From positions 1 to 64,000 of the forward strand of contig JAUSNM010000103.1 of assembly GCA_030645535.1 (NCBI GenBank): DNA of 64,000 bases. Direction: 5' to 3'. The DNA is from Gallionella sp. (GTDB taxonomy: Bacteria > Pseudomonadota > Gammaproteobacteria > Burkholderiales > Gallionellaceae). Positions 42,174 to 51,680 of the stretch are shown here, piece after piece. Position 1 is the first letter of the stretch. Every line of letters starts with the position of its first letter. Position numbers and translations under genes: made by a program. A model generated the notes under the pieces. The model searched no databases, had not been told where the DNA came from, and saw nothing but the letters and a program-made list of their open reading frames with translations.

Positions 42174-42845
42174 ATGACCATTTATCAGCAACTGCTGGAT
42201 GCTACAGATACCGAACGCCGCGAATTACAGAGCCTGCCTATCATACGTGCAGCCGCGATGGGGAACGTCAGCCTTGAAGCCTATATCGCCTTCCTGACCG
42301 AGGCCTACCATCACGTCAAGCACACTACCCCGCTGCTGATGTCATGCGGCGGACGATTGCCCGGAAAATATGAGTGGCTGAGAACCGCCGTCGCCGAATA
42401 TATAGAGGAAGAAGTCGGGCATCAGGAATGGATCCTGGGCGACATCAAGGCTTGCGGCGGTGATGCGGAAGCAGTCCGCACAGGGATGCCGCGCACGGCC
42501 ACCGAACTGATGGTGTCCTACGCTTACGACACCATCGCGCGCGTCAATCCGGTCGGCTTCTTCGGCATGGTTTTAGTGCTGGAAGGCACCAGTGTCGCGC
42601 TGGCAACCCATGCCGGCAAGACATTGCAACAAAGTCTGGGCCTGGGATCAGATGCGTTTTCCTACCTGACTTCGCACGGTTCACTGGATGTGGGCCATGT
42701 GGATTTCTATGAGTCGCTGATCAATAAAGTTGAAGACCCCGCCGATCAGGCTTGCCTGATCCATTGCGCCCGGATGTTTTATAAGTTGTATGGCGACATC
42801 TTCCGCGATCTGGGAAAACGCTTTTTGACTGAGGAGACGATATGA
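42174..42845 (+). CDS. Haem-oxygenase-like (TenA/UndA-like) iron-containing redox protein
   Basis: IEEEVGHQEWILGD, VLEGTSVAL and HGSLDVGHVDF, candidate metal ligands; overlaps next gene. Confidence 0.8.
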   Translation: MTIYQQLLDATDTERRELQSLPIIRAAAMGNVSLEAYIAFLTEAYHHVKHTTPLLMSCGGRLPGKYEWLRTAVAEYIEEEVGHQEWILGDIKACGGDAEAVRTGMPRTATELMVSYAYDTIARVNPVGFFGMVLVLEGTSVALATHAGKTLQQSLGLGSDAFSYLTSHGSLDVGHVDFYESLINKVEDPADQACLIHCARMFYKLYGDIFRDLGKRFLTEETI

Positions 42846-43654
42846 ATCTGTCCGGCAAACGCATCATTCTGACCGGTGCCGGAGGAGGCATCGGTTATCG
42901 TCTGGCCTTATTGTTAGCCAAAAAAGGCGCACGTCTGGCGCTTGTGGAACGCAATGCGCCGCGCCTGGCGGAAATTTGCGAACAGATCAATCAAAGCGGC
43001 GGCACAGCTACCGCCATCGCAATCGATCTGACCAGTGAGGGTGCCGCAGACCAGGTGGTCGCCAGCGCCTTGCAAGCCCTGGGGGGCCTCGACATCGTCA
43101 TCAATAACGCCGGCCTTATGGACTTCACGCTGTATGAACGCCAGGCACCTGAACGCATAGACCAGGTCATCAACGTCAATGTGATTGCACCGATGCTGCT
43201 GGTGCGCGCAGCCCTCCCTCACTTGCTGGCACAGAACAGCGGGCGCATCGTCAACATCGGTTCCGCATTCGGCTCAATCGGCTTTGCGCATTTCGCCACC
43301 TATTGCGCCAGCAAATTCGCCATGCGCGGGTTTTCCGAAGCGTTGCGGCGCGAACTGGTGGACAGCAAAGTCGGGGTGAGCTATGTTTCACCGCGTGCCG
43401 CCAAGACACCGCTCAACGATGAAATCACCACGCAGATGCTGATTGAAACCCGTACCAACATGGACGAGCCGGACTATGTCGCCGAACAGATCGTACTGGC
43501 CGTTGAGCGCGAAGCTGCCGAATATTTCATCGGCCAACCGGAATCGTTCTTTGCCAGGTTGAATGGCATGTTCCCGCGTCTGGTTGACAGCGGACTATTG
43601 AAAAACACGCGTATTGCCCGCAAGTACGCGCAATCCATTAAGCCCAAGAACTAA
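42842..43654 (+). CDS. Short-chain dehydrogenase/reductase
   Basis: ILTGAGGGIGYRLA, NNAG, YCASKFAMRGFSEALRREL. Confidence 0.94.
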   Translation: MNLSGKRIILTGAGGGIGYRLALLLAKKGARLALVERNAPRLAEICEQINQSGGTATAIAIDLTSEGAADQVVASALQALGGLDIVINNAGLMDFTLYERQAPERIDQVINVNVIAPMLLVRAALPHLLAQNSGRIVNIGSAFGSIGFAHFATYCASKFAMRGFSEALRRELVDSKVGVSYVSPRAAKTPLNDEITTQMLIETRTNMDEPDYVAEQIVLAVEREAAEYFIGQPESFFARLNGMFPRLVDSGLLKNTRIARKYAQSIKPKN

Positions 43655-43685
43655 ACCACCCTTCAACTTTACGGAAAAGACTGCC

Positions 43686-44321
43686 ATGAAAAAATACGCA
43701 TACCTGCTCGCCTTAGCCTTCAGCCTCAACACGGCATACGCCGCTACTCCGCTGGATGCCTCTATCGCCCAGTTGCAACATGAATGGGCGACAGCCAACT
43801 ACCAGACTCCCGAAAAAGAACGGGAAGCGGCGCTCAAAAAGCTTTCCGAACAAGCGCATCAGGTATCTGCTGCCAATCCGGGACATGCAGAGCCGCTGAT
43901 CTGGGAAGGCATCATCACCAGCACCCTTGCCAAGTATCAGTCCAAACTTGCGGCCGGCAGCACAGCAAAGGCTGCGCGCGACTTGCTGCTGGCTGCGGAG
44001 AAAATTGACGCTAATGCACTGGAAGGCTCCGCGCTGACATCGCTCGGCAGCCTGTATTACAAGGTGCCGCGCTTCATTTCTTTCGGGGATCACGATAAGG
44101 CACGCGAATATCTGGAGCGCGCGCTGAAGGTCAACCCGAACGGAATCGACCAAAATTATTTCTATGCCGACTTCCTGCTGGAAGAAGGTGAATATGCCAA
44201 GTCGCTCGAATACTTCAAGAAAGCCCTGAACGCCCCTGCCCGCCCGGGTCGTGAAGATGCCGATGCCGGCCGCCATGCGGATATCAATGCCGGAATCAAG
44301 AAGGCCGAGAAAAAGCTTTAA
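43686..44321 (+). CDS. TPR-containing periplasmic protein (TatT-like)
   Basis: Signal peptide MKKYAYLLALAFSLNTAYA, TPR-like DKAREYLERALKVNPNGIDQNYFYADFLLEEGEYAKSLEYFKKAL. Confidence 0.75.
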   Translation: MKKYAYLLALAFSLNTAYAATPLDASIAQLQHEWATANYQTPEKEREAALKKLSEQAHQVSAANPGHAEPLIWEGIITSTLAKYQSKLAAGSTAKAARDLLLAAEKIDANALEGSALTSLGSLYYKVPRFISFGDHDKAREYLERALKVNPNGIDQNYFYADFLLEEGEYAKSLEYFKKALNAPARPGREDADAGRHADINAGIKKAEKKL

Positions 44322-44349
44322 CTCGCATAATCATACCCCTCAATCCGTT

Positions 44350-44456
44350 CGCCCTGAGCCTGTCGAAGGGCCGTTCATGCTTCGACAAGCTCTGCTGAAA
44401 CAGTAGTGACTAAGCAATCAAAAATGATTGCAAAGTCACTACTTAACCACGAACGG
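44350..44456. repeat. Composite palindromic repeat (REP-like element plus hairpin)
   Basis: gccctgagcctgtcgaagggccgttcatgcttcgacaagctc ... agtagtgactaagcaatca-aaaa-tgattgcaaagtcactact ... gaacgg. Confidence 0.8.
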
Positions 44457-44508
44457 TCTTTTCGGCTGATTCCACCCGATGAACTATCCGGGTTTTACAT
44501 AAGACAAT

Positions 44509-45597
44509 ATGGCCTACCAGACTGAACCCGAATTCACCCACGGCACCCCGCAAAAAACCGGCATTCTGCTGGTCAATCTGGGCACGCCGGATGCGCCTAC
44601 CGCACAAGCCGTACGCCCTTACCTCAAGCAGTTTTTGGGCGACCCGCGCGTGGTGGAAATCCCCAAAGCTATCTGGTGGCTGATACTCAACGGCATCATC
44701 CTCAACGTGCGCCCGAAGAAATCCGCCGCAAAATATGCCAGCGTCTGGCTGGATGAGGGCTCGCCGCTGGGCGTCTATACCGCGAAACAAGCGATGCTGC
44801 TTAAAGGCTACCTGGGCGAGCGCACCCGGGCCCCGTTGGTGGTGGATTACGCGATGACCTACGGCAGCCCGTCCATCCCTGACGTACTGCGCCGACTCAA
44901 GCAACAGAACTGCCAGCGCATTCTGATCGTGCCGATGTATCCGCAATATGCTGCCAGCGCGACCGCCCCGGTGTTTGACCAGGTATTCAGTGAGCTGCAA
45001 CAGATGCGCAATATGCCGGCACTTCGTACCATCAAGAACTTCCACGACGACAAAGGCTATATCGGGGCACTTGCAGCCAACGTTGACGACTACTGGATGA
45101 AACATGGCCGTCCGGAAAAATTGGTGATGAGTTTCCACGGCGTGCCGCAATACACGCTCGACAAGGGCGATCCGTATCACTGCGAATGCCACAAGACCGG
45201 ACGCCTGCTGGCTGAGGCGCTGGGATTGAAGCCTGAACAATACACAGTCAGCTTTCAGTCGCGCTTCGGCCGCGCCGAATGGATCAAACCCTACACCACG
45301 GCTACGCTCAAAGAACTGGGAAAACAAAAAATCCGGCGCGTGGACGTAGTCTGCCCGGGCTTTGTCGCGGACTGTCTGGAAACACTGGAAGAAATTGCGA
45401 TGGAAGGACGCGAGGATTTTCAGCACGCAGGTGGCGGCGAATACCACTACATTCCCTGCCTCAATGACAGGAATGACTGGATACACGCGCTGACAGATCT
45501 GGTGATGAACAACCTGCAAGGCTGGCTATCCGTGCCTGATGCCACTGAGCTGGAACAAGGCCGACTGCGCGCGCTGGCAATGGGCACGAAACAATAA
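44509..45597 (+). CDS. hemH: Ferrochelatase
   Basis: [37 protein letters not shown]. Confidence 0.97.
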   Translation: MAYQTEPEFTHGTPQKTGILLVNLGTPDAPTAQAVRPYLKQFLGDPRVVEIPKAIWWLILNGIILNVRPKKSAAKYASVWLDEGSPLGVYTAKQAMLLKGYLGERTRAPLVVDYAMTYGSPSIPDVLRRLKQQNCQRILIVPMYPQYAASATAPVFDQVFSELQQMRNMPALRTIKNFHDDKGYIGALAANVDDYWMKHGRPEKLVMSFHGVPQYTLDKGDPYHCECHKTGRLLAEALGLKPEQYTVSFQSRFGRAEWIKPYTTATLKELGKQKIRRVDVVCPGFVADCLETLEEIAMEGREDFQHAGGGEYHYIPCLNDRNDWIHALTDLVMNNLQGWLSVPDATELEQGRLRALAMGTKQ

Positions 45598-45635
45598 AGT
45601 TTGCGGTTAACCGTAAACTGAAAACCGGATTTACG

Positions 45636-46076
45636 TTATTCGCTGCGCACCAGCAGCACAGGAACTGATGCGCCGCGCACCACACCTTCGGCGACACTGC
45701 CAAACAGCAGGTGATTGAATCCGGAACGGCCGTGTGTGCCTATCACGATCAAATCGGCCGACCAGCTGATGACCTCGGCATCGATCACGCGCGCGATACG
45801 CTCTCCATTGGCTTCCAGCAGCGAAGTGTCAACCGTGATGTCGGCTTGTCTTGCGATTTCGCAAGCTTTAGCCAGCGCACGTTCGCCGATTTTCCGGGTC
45901 AGCTCACGCAATTCCGCGTAGTCCACGTAGCCTTCCGTGTCGAGGAATTGCAGATCATCGACCACATGCACCAGGCGCAACAACGCGGGCTGCGTATCAA
46001 TCAATTTGATGGCCTCCTGCAATGCTCTGTCTGAAGTGCTGCTACCGTCGATCGGAACCAGGATGCGTTTATACAT
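45636..46076 (-). CDS. Universal stress protein UspA family
   Basis: YKRILVPIDGSSTSDRAL, VIGTHGRSGFNHLLFGSVAEGVVRGASVPVLLVR. Confidence 0.95.
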   Translation of the reverse strand: MYKRILVPIDGSSTSDRALQEAIKLIDTQPALLRLVHVVDDLQFLDTEGYVDYAELRELTRKIGERALAKACEIARQADITVDTSLLEANGERIARVIDAEVISWSADLIVIGTHGRSGFNHLLFGSVAEGVVRGASVPVLLVRSE

Positions 46077-46114
46077 GACCATCTCCGTTTAAATAGCCGT
46101 GGTTAAAGTAAAAA

Positions 46115-47842
46115 TTATACGTCTCCTGAGACGTCAGCCGGCTCAGGATTATATAACTTGAAGTTGTTTCTGCCGCTTGATTTGGCCAGATACATGGCCT
46201 GATCGGCACAATGCGTCAGCATTTCGTCATCAGCCGCATCATCAGGGTAGATGGCCACCCCGATACTGAAACTGACAATTTTTTCTACCTCGCCCATTTG
46301 ATGTGCAACGGACATCGCGACCATGATCTTCTGCGCGACCCGCTCAATATCCTCAGCCGAACTGATCTCTTCCAGCAGGATCATGAACTCGTCGCCGCCT
46401 TGCCGGCAAACCGTATCTGATTGGCGCACACAGGATAACAACCGCTCGGCAACTGATTGCAACAACTGATCACCGGCCAGGTGTCCCAGCGTATCGTTGA
46501 TGGATTTGAATTTATCCAGATCAAGAAACATCAGGCCTACTTTGCTCTTGCTGCGGGAGGCTACCAGCAAGGCGTGCTTCATACGGTCGCCAAACAGCGC
46601 GCGATTGGGTAGTCTGGTCAATATATCGTAATGTGCCAGAAACTCGATGCGGCGCTGCGCTTCCTTGCGTGCGGTGATATCCGAAAACGAAGAGATGTAA
46701 TTAATGACCTGGCCCTTGAAGTTCTTGACCGCGCCGATCGACAACCATTCCGGAAAAATATCGCCGTTCTTGCGCCTGTTCCAGATTTCGCCTTGCCACT
46801 GCCCTGACGCCTCAATCGCTGCCCACATCAATCGATAAAAATCTTTCGATTGCCTGCCGGAACTGAGCAGAGCGGGGTCTTTACCCACCACATCGGCAGA
46901 ACTATATTGAGTGATCAGCTCGAACGCGGGATTGACCATCAGGATGCGCCTGTCGGCATCGGTGATAATGATCGCCTCGCCACTGTTCTCAAACATCTTG
47001 GCGAACAGCTCCAGGCGTTCATTGGCCCGTTCAAGACTTGAAAGCAGGGCATTGAAGGTGCGTGCCATTTCTCCAATATCGGGATTCTGTTCATCCACAT
47101 CGGCGCGTTTGGACAGGTCGTTATTGCGCTGAATCTCTGACATCGTCAGTTGCAATTTTTTCACCGGAAGTGCGATATTCCTGGTAAGCAACTTGCGCAC
47201 CACAAAATAAATCAGCAATGACAGAAATATCTGAATTACAACATGCCCGACCCATAAATTTAATTTGATATCGGTCAGATTCGCCATATCCTGACTCAGA
47301 TCAATATTGACGCTGGCCACGCCATTGACACTGCCCTCGGCTGCCTCGTGACAAGACAAACAGTTGGTACCGCGAAAATTTTGTTTGGCGATAAAGGGTA
47401 CAACCACCCGCAACTCCGGCGGGCGACCCGTCTCTTCGAGACGCTTGAAAGCAGACTTTCCAGTGGCGAGCGCCGTGCGATCCATCTCGTCCTGCGCCTG
47501 TTCTTCCGGCAAACCCGGCCCGTACTGCGCAACCACAGAAAGTCCGCGCACGATGCGCAAATCGCTCACGCCATCGGAATGGCGCATTTTCTCCAGCAGC
47601 AGCTTGCGGTTGGCCGGATCGGACGCCATGCCCGTCAACATCAGCATGTTCATGCCGTTGATCAGCCCGTCTGCCACCTCATCCGCACGCTGTTCGGCAT
47701 GGGAGATGATCTGCTTTTCAAAGCGCTCGACCAGCCAGTTCGTCGAAAAAACGAACAGGATAACCAGCGAGCCTTGTATCAGAATATGCAGCTTTTCCTG
47801 CACTCCCAATGCATTCCAGCGCAGGCGAAGCATTTTCATCAT
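46115..47842 (-). CDS. Membrane diguanylate cyclase with c-type-haem-like periplasmic sensor, HAMP, PAS, GGDEF
   Basis: NCLSCH (CxxCH) in periplasmic domain; PAS; FLDLDKFKSINDTLGHLAGD...RQGGDEFMI. Confidence 0.9.
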   Translation of the reverse strand: MMKMLRLRWNALGVQEKLHILIQGSLVILFVFSTNWLVERFEKQIISHAEQRADEVADGLINGMNMLMLTGMASDPANRKLLLEKMRHSDGVSDLRIVRGLSVVAQYGPGLPEEQAQDEMDRTALATGKSAFKRLEETGRPPELRVVVPFIAKQNFRGTNCLSCHEAAEGSVNGVASVNIDLSQDMANLTDIKLNLWVGHVVIQIFLSLLIYFVVRKLLTRNIALPVKKLQLTMSEIQRNNDLSKRADVDEQNPDIGEMARTFNALLSSLERANERLELFAKMFENSGEAIIITDADRRILMVNPAFELITQYSSADVVGKDPALLSSGRQSKDFYRLMWAAIEASGQWQGEIWNRRKNGDIFPEWLSIGAVKNFKGQVINYISSFSDITARKEAQRRIEFLAHYDILTRLPNRALFGDRMKHALLVASRSKSKVGLMFLDLDKFKSINDTLGHLAGDQLLQSVAERLLSCVRQSDTVCRQGGDEFMILLEEISSAEDIERVAQKIMVAMSVAHQMGEVEKIVSFSIGVAIYPDDAADDEMLTHCADQAMYLAKSSGRNNFKLYNPEPADVSGDV

Positions 47843-47884
47843 TCGACAGGCCTCAAAATAATGGGCAATCGCACGTCAGGCATT

Positions 47885-48430
47885 TCAAAGTTTGATGAAA
47901 TGCTCTCGGTAATGTTTTAACTCTTCGATGGATTCGTAAATATCGGCCAGCGCTTCGTGCTTGCCGTGTTTCTTCACGCCCTTCGCCATATCGGGTTTCC
48001 AGCGTTTTGCCAATTCCTTGAGCGTGCTGACATCCAGGTTGCGGTAATGGAAGTAGTCTTCAAATGCGGGCATCCAGCGCGCCATGAAGCGTCTGTCCTG
48101 ACAGATCGAATTGCCGCACATCGGCGAGGTGCGCACCGTCACATATTCTTTGAGAAACTCGACCATTTGCGCTTCGACAGCCGCTTCATCCAACGTCGAT
48201 GCTTTGACCTTTTCGATCAGGCCCGACTTGCCGTGAGTCGATTTATTCCACGCATCCATACCGTCCATGATGCTGTCGGGTTGATGCACCACCAACACCG
48301 GTGCTTCGGCGATGGTTTCCAGATTATTATCGGTCACGACTATCGCAACTTCGATGATGCGGTCGGTATCCGGATTCAGCCCGGTCATTTCCATGTCTAT
48401 CCAGACGAGGTAGTTTTGATTTTGTGCCAT
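47885..48430 (-). CDS. orn: Oligoribonuclease
   Basis: [29 protein letters not shown]. Confidence 0.97.
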   Translation of the reverse strand: MAQNQNYLVWIDMEMTGLNPDTDRIIEVAIVVTDNNLETIAEAPVLVVHQPDSIMDGMDAWNKSTHGKSGLIEKVKASTLDEAAVEAQMVEFLKEYVTVRTSPMCGNSICQDRRFMARWMPAFEDYFHYRNLDVSTLKELAKRWKPDMAKGVKKHGKHEALADIYESIEELKHYREHFIKL

Positions 48431-48511
48431 AATTCGCATGCTTAATTGAACGGTAAGACCTGTATTGTGTCACATCCCTACTTCCTGCCACCACAGAAAC
48501 ATTAAGACTAT

Positions 48512-49774
48512 ATGTCAGCCACACAATTCACCTACATTTTTATCGCGACACTCGCATTCACCACCCTGGTTCGCCTGTGGCTGGCGCGTCGCCATCTGGC
48601 GCATATCGCCGCACATCGCGCGGCTGTGCCTGATGCGTTCCGCGAACAGATTCAGCTCATCGATCACCAGAAGGCTGCAGATTACACCACCGCCAAGACG
48701 CGCTTTGCCATGCTGGGCATACAGTTCGATGCCGCGCTGTTGCTGGTTTTCACGGTAGGTGGCGGCATACAGTGGATTGCCAACCTCTGTCAGGGCTGGT
48801 TCAGCCAGCCTCTCATTCAGGGCATGGCAACGCTGGTCGCGGTGCTGTTACTCTCATCGTTATTGGAAGCACCGTTCAATCTGTACCGCACCTTCCGCAT
48901 TGAAGCCCGTTTCGGCTTCAACAACATGACCTTCAAACTTTATCTGGCAGATGCACTGAAAGGCCTGCTGGTAGGTAGTGTCCTGGGTCTGCCGCTGCTG
49001 GCAGGCGTGTTGTGGCTGATGGGGCGCATGGATGAATACTGGTGGCTGTATGTCTGGAGCGTCTGGATTGTTTTCAACTTATTGATTTTATTCATCTATC
49101 CATCCTTTATCGCACCGCTGTTCAACAAGTTCAGCCCGTTGCAGGATGAGGCGATGAAAGCGCGCATCGAAGCCTTGCTAGCCCGTTGCGGCTTCACCAG
49201 CAGCGGCCTGTTCGTCATGGACGGCAGCCGTCGCAGCGCTCACGGCAACGCCTATTTCACCGGATTCGGCAAGACCAAACGCATCGTGTTCTTCGACACC
49301 CTGCTGGCGCGCTTAAGCGTCAGTGAGGTCGAGGCAGTACTGGCGCACGAACTCGGCCACTTCAAGCATCATCATGTGATGAAACGCATCGCCTTGACCT
49401 TCGCGATGAGCCTGGGATTTTTGTGGCTGTTAGGCATGCTGATGCAAACCAGCTGGTTCTATCAGGGACTGGGCGTCAATCCTTCGACAAGCTCAGGACA
49501 GGCTCATACCGCGCTGGCACTGCTTTTGTTTTTCATGGTGATGCCGGTGTTCAGCTTTTTTATCAGCCCGATCATGTCGGCTTATTCGCGCCGTCATGAG
49601 TTCGAGGCCGATGCATACGCCGCGCAACAAACTGATTCAGGCGAACTGGTAAACGCGCTGGTCAAGCTGTATCAGGACAATGCTGCGACCTTGACCCCCG
49701 ATCCGCTGTATTCAAAATTCTACGACTCGCACCCGCCGGCTGCGGTGCGCATCAATAACTTGCAGACGCAATAA
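48512..49774 (+). CDS. M48 family (Ste24-like) metalloprotease
   Basis: VLAHELGHFKHHH, EFEADAYA, multiple TM segments. Confidence 0.95.
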   Translation: MSATQFTYIFIATLAFTTLVRLWLARRHLAHIAAHRAAVPDAFREQIQLIDHQKAADYTTAKTRFAMLGIQFDAALLLVFTVGGGIQWIANLCQGWFSQPLIQGMATLVAVLLLSSLLEAPFNLYRTFRIEARFGFNNMTFKLYLADALKGLLVGSVLGLPLLAGVLWLMGRMDEYWWLYVWSVWIVFNLLILFIYPSFIAPLFNKFSPLQDEAMKARIEALLARCGFTSSGLFVMDGSRRSAHGNAYFTGFGKTKRIVFFDTLLARLSVSEVEAVLAHELGHFKHHHVMKRIALTFAMSLGFLWLLGMLMQTSWFYQGLGVNPSTSSGQAHTALALLLFFMVMPVFSFFISPIMSAYSRRHEFEADAYAAQQTDSGELVNALVKLYQDNAATLTPDPLYSKFYDSHPPAAVRINNLQTQ

Positions 49775-49891
49775 CGAACATGGCTCCACTTCTGAAAATG
49801 ATGAGCCTGTCCGCGCCCTCTCTTCCACCTCTCCCCCAAAGGGGAGAGTCATAATGAATCGCTACGCGATACTCACTTTAACGAGGACACC

Positions 49892-50197
49892 ATGAAATTA
49901 CTCGCTGCTATCATATTGTTGTGCGCTGCTGCAACGGCCTCGGCCAATCCCTTTCCGGGCGGCAACGCACAAACCGGAAAAGTCCTGTTCGATAAATACA
50001 AGTGCAACAGTTGTCATGCGGCGATGCTGGGCGGTGATGGCAGCGCGATATTCACCCGGGCAAACCGCAAGGTGCATGACGCGGGCGAACTGATCGAACA
50101 AATCAAGATTTGCAGCGGCAATGTCGGTGCTCACCTGAGCGCGCAGGACGAACAGCATCTGGGCGCCTATCTCAACCGCTATTACAACATCAAATAA
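49892..50197 (+). CDS. Small periplasmic c-type cytochrome
   Basis: Signal peptide, YKCNSCHAAMLGGDGSAIF. Confidence 0.9.
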   Translation: MKLLAAIILLCAAATASANPFPGGNAQTGKVLFDKYKCNSCHAAMLGGDGSAIFTRANRKVHDAGELIEQIKICSGNVGAHLSAQDEQHLGAYLNRYYNIK

Positions 50198-50205
50198 AAG
50201 TTATC

Positions 50206-50538
50206 ATGGAACCCGTCTGCGACTTAGCCAACAAGCAGCCCTGCGAGGGTGGCACACCTGCTTTATCCCAACCTGAAATCAACCGTTTTCTGTCTGAGCT
50301 TACCGGCTGGCAGCAGCAAGACCAGTTCATCAGCAAGACCTATCCGTTCAAGAATTATTACCAGACCATCGCGTTCGTCAATGCACTGGCGTGGATGACG
50401 CACCAGGCGGACCATCACCCCGATCTGATAGTCACCTATAACAGTTGCCGCGTGAACTACAGCACACACGCCATCGGCGGTTTGTCCGAAAACGACTTCA
50501 TTTGCGCCGCGAAAGCAGACGCGCTGTTCAAGCTTTGA
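50206..50538 (+). CDS. Pterin-4a-carbinolamine dehydratase family protein
   Basis: NALAWMTHQADHHPDLIVTYNSCRVNYSTHAIGGLSENDF. Confidence 0.94.
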   Translation: MEPVCDLANKQPCEGGTPALSQPEINRFLSELTGWQQQDQFISKTYPFKNYYQTIAFVNALAWMTHQADHHPDLIVTYNSCRVNYSTHAIGGLSENDFICAAKADALFKL

Positions 50539-51407
50539 ACGAACATCTTAAGGGCCGCATCGTCGCGGCATTCGGTCGCCAGTATCTGGTGAGACTGAAT
50601 GATGGCAGCCTGCTGCCGTGCTTGACGCGCGGCAAGAAGAGCGATGTGGTGTGCGGAGATCGCGTCGAAGTACAACGCAGCGGCGACAATCAGGGCGTGA
50701 TCGAGCGCACTGCACCGCGCACCTCGTTGCTGCACCGCTCGGATGCCTACCGTTCAAAACTCATCGCGGCGAACGTCAGCCAGATCATTATCGTCGTCGC
50801 GGCCGAGCCGTCCTTCAGCGATGAGGTCGTGACACGCTGCCTGATCGCAGCGTTTGACCAGAACCTGTCCGTGCTGATCGTGCTGAATAAATGCGATTTG
50901 CCGGTTGCCGCCGCAGCAGCAAGGCTGCAACTCGCCCCCTACCGCGCCATCGGTTACAACGTGCTGGAACTCTCCGCAGTAGAGGATGTATCCGCGCTGC
51001 GCCCTTACCTCGCAGGTCACACCAGCGTGCTGGTCGGCCAGTCCGGCATGGGCAAGTCCACCCTGATCAACGCCCTGCTGCCGGACGCGCAAGCGGCCAC
51101 ACGCGAAATTTCCACCGTACTGGATTCAGGCAAACACACGACCACCCACGCCAAGCTGTATGACATGGATGCTGACAGCAGCCTGATCGACTGCCCCGGC
51201 GTACAGGCCTTCGGCCTGCATCACCTGTCATTGGGCAGGATAGAACAAGGCTTCATCGAGTTTTCACAGTATCTCGGACTATGCCGTTTCCGCGACTGCC
51301 ATCACTTGCATGAGCCGGGTTGCGCACTGCTGGACGCCGTCGCAAAGGGCACGATCAACGCGCGCAGGATGGAATTATTTCAGCAGATCGCCGCCAACAA
51401 GGCATAA
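50535..51407 (+). CDS. rsgA: Ribosome small-subunit GTPase RsgA
   Basis: GQSGMGKSTLINALLP, HTTTHAKLYDM, DCPGVQAFGL; TTG start overlapping previous stop. Confidence 0.94.
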   Translation: MNEHLKGRIVAAFGRQYLVRLNDGSLLPCLTRGKKSDVVCGDRVEVQRSGDNQGVIERTAPRTSLLHRSDAYRSKLIAANVSQIIIVVAAEPSFSDEVVTRCLIAAFDQNLSVLIVLNKCDLPVAAAAARLQLAPYRAIGYNVLELSAVEDVSALRPYLAGHTSVLVGQSGMGKSTLINALLPDAQAATREISTVLDSGKHTTTHAKLYDMDADSSLIDCPGVQAFGLHHLSLGRIEQGFIEFSQYLGLCRFRDCHHLHEPGCALLDAVAKGTINARRMELFQQIAANKA

Positions 51408-51680
51408 TCCTGGGAAAAGCAGTTGTCCACGAAATACACGAAAAAACACGAAAAAATTCAGATAGATAACACAATTTCTATTTTTACCTTGCTGGTGATT
51501 TACTGAATTGAAGCAAGTTTTTGATTTATTTGGTGTGTTTCGTGCTTTTGCGAGTTATTGGCCTTAGCCAACATCCCTGCGAGAGTCATTTCGTGGATGA
51601 AAAAAGGTTTTTAAGATAATGCGCAGCAGCCAGAATCATGCCGGCCCCATCCATCGCCATCCACTTACCAAGGAACAGAC

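Noticed and set aside
44443-45519. 358-aa minus-strand ORF
   Set aside because: Antisense to hemH, no recognisable domain.
45600-45632. gtttgcggttaaccgtaaac palindrome between hemH and the usp gene
   Set aside because: Most likely part of a convergent terminator region; too short and common to claim as a regulatory site.
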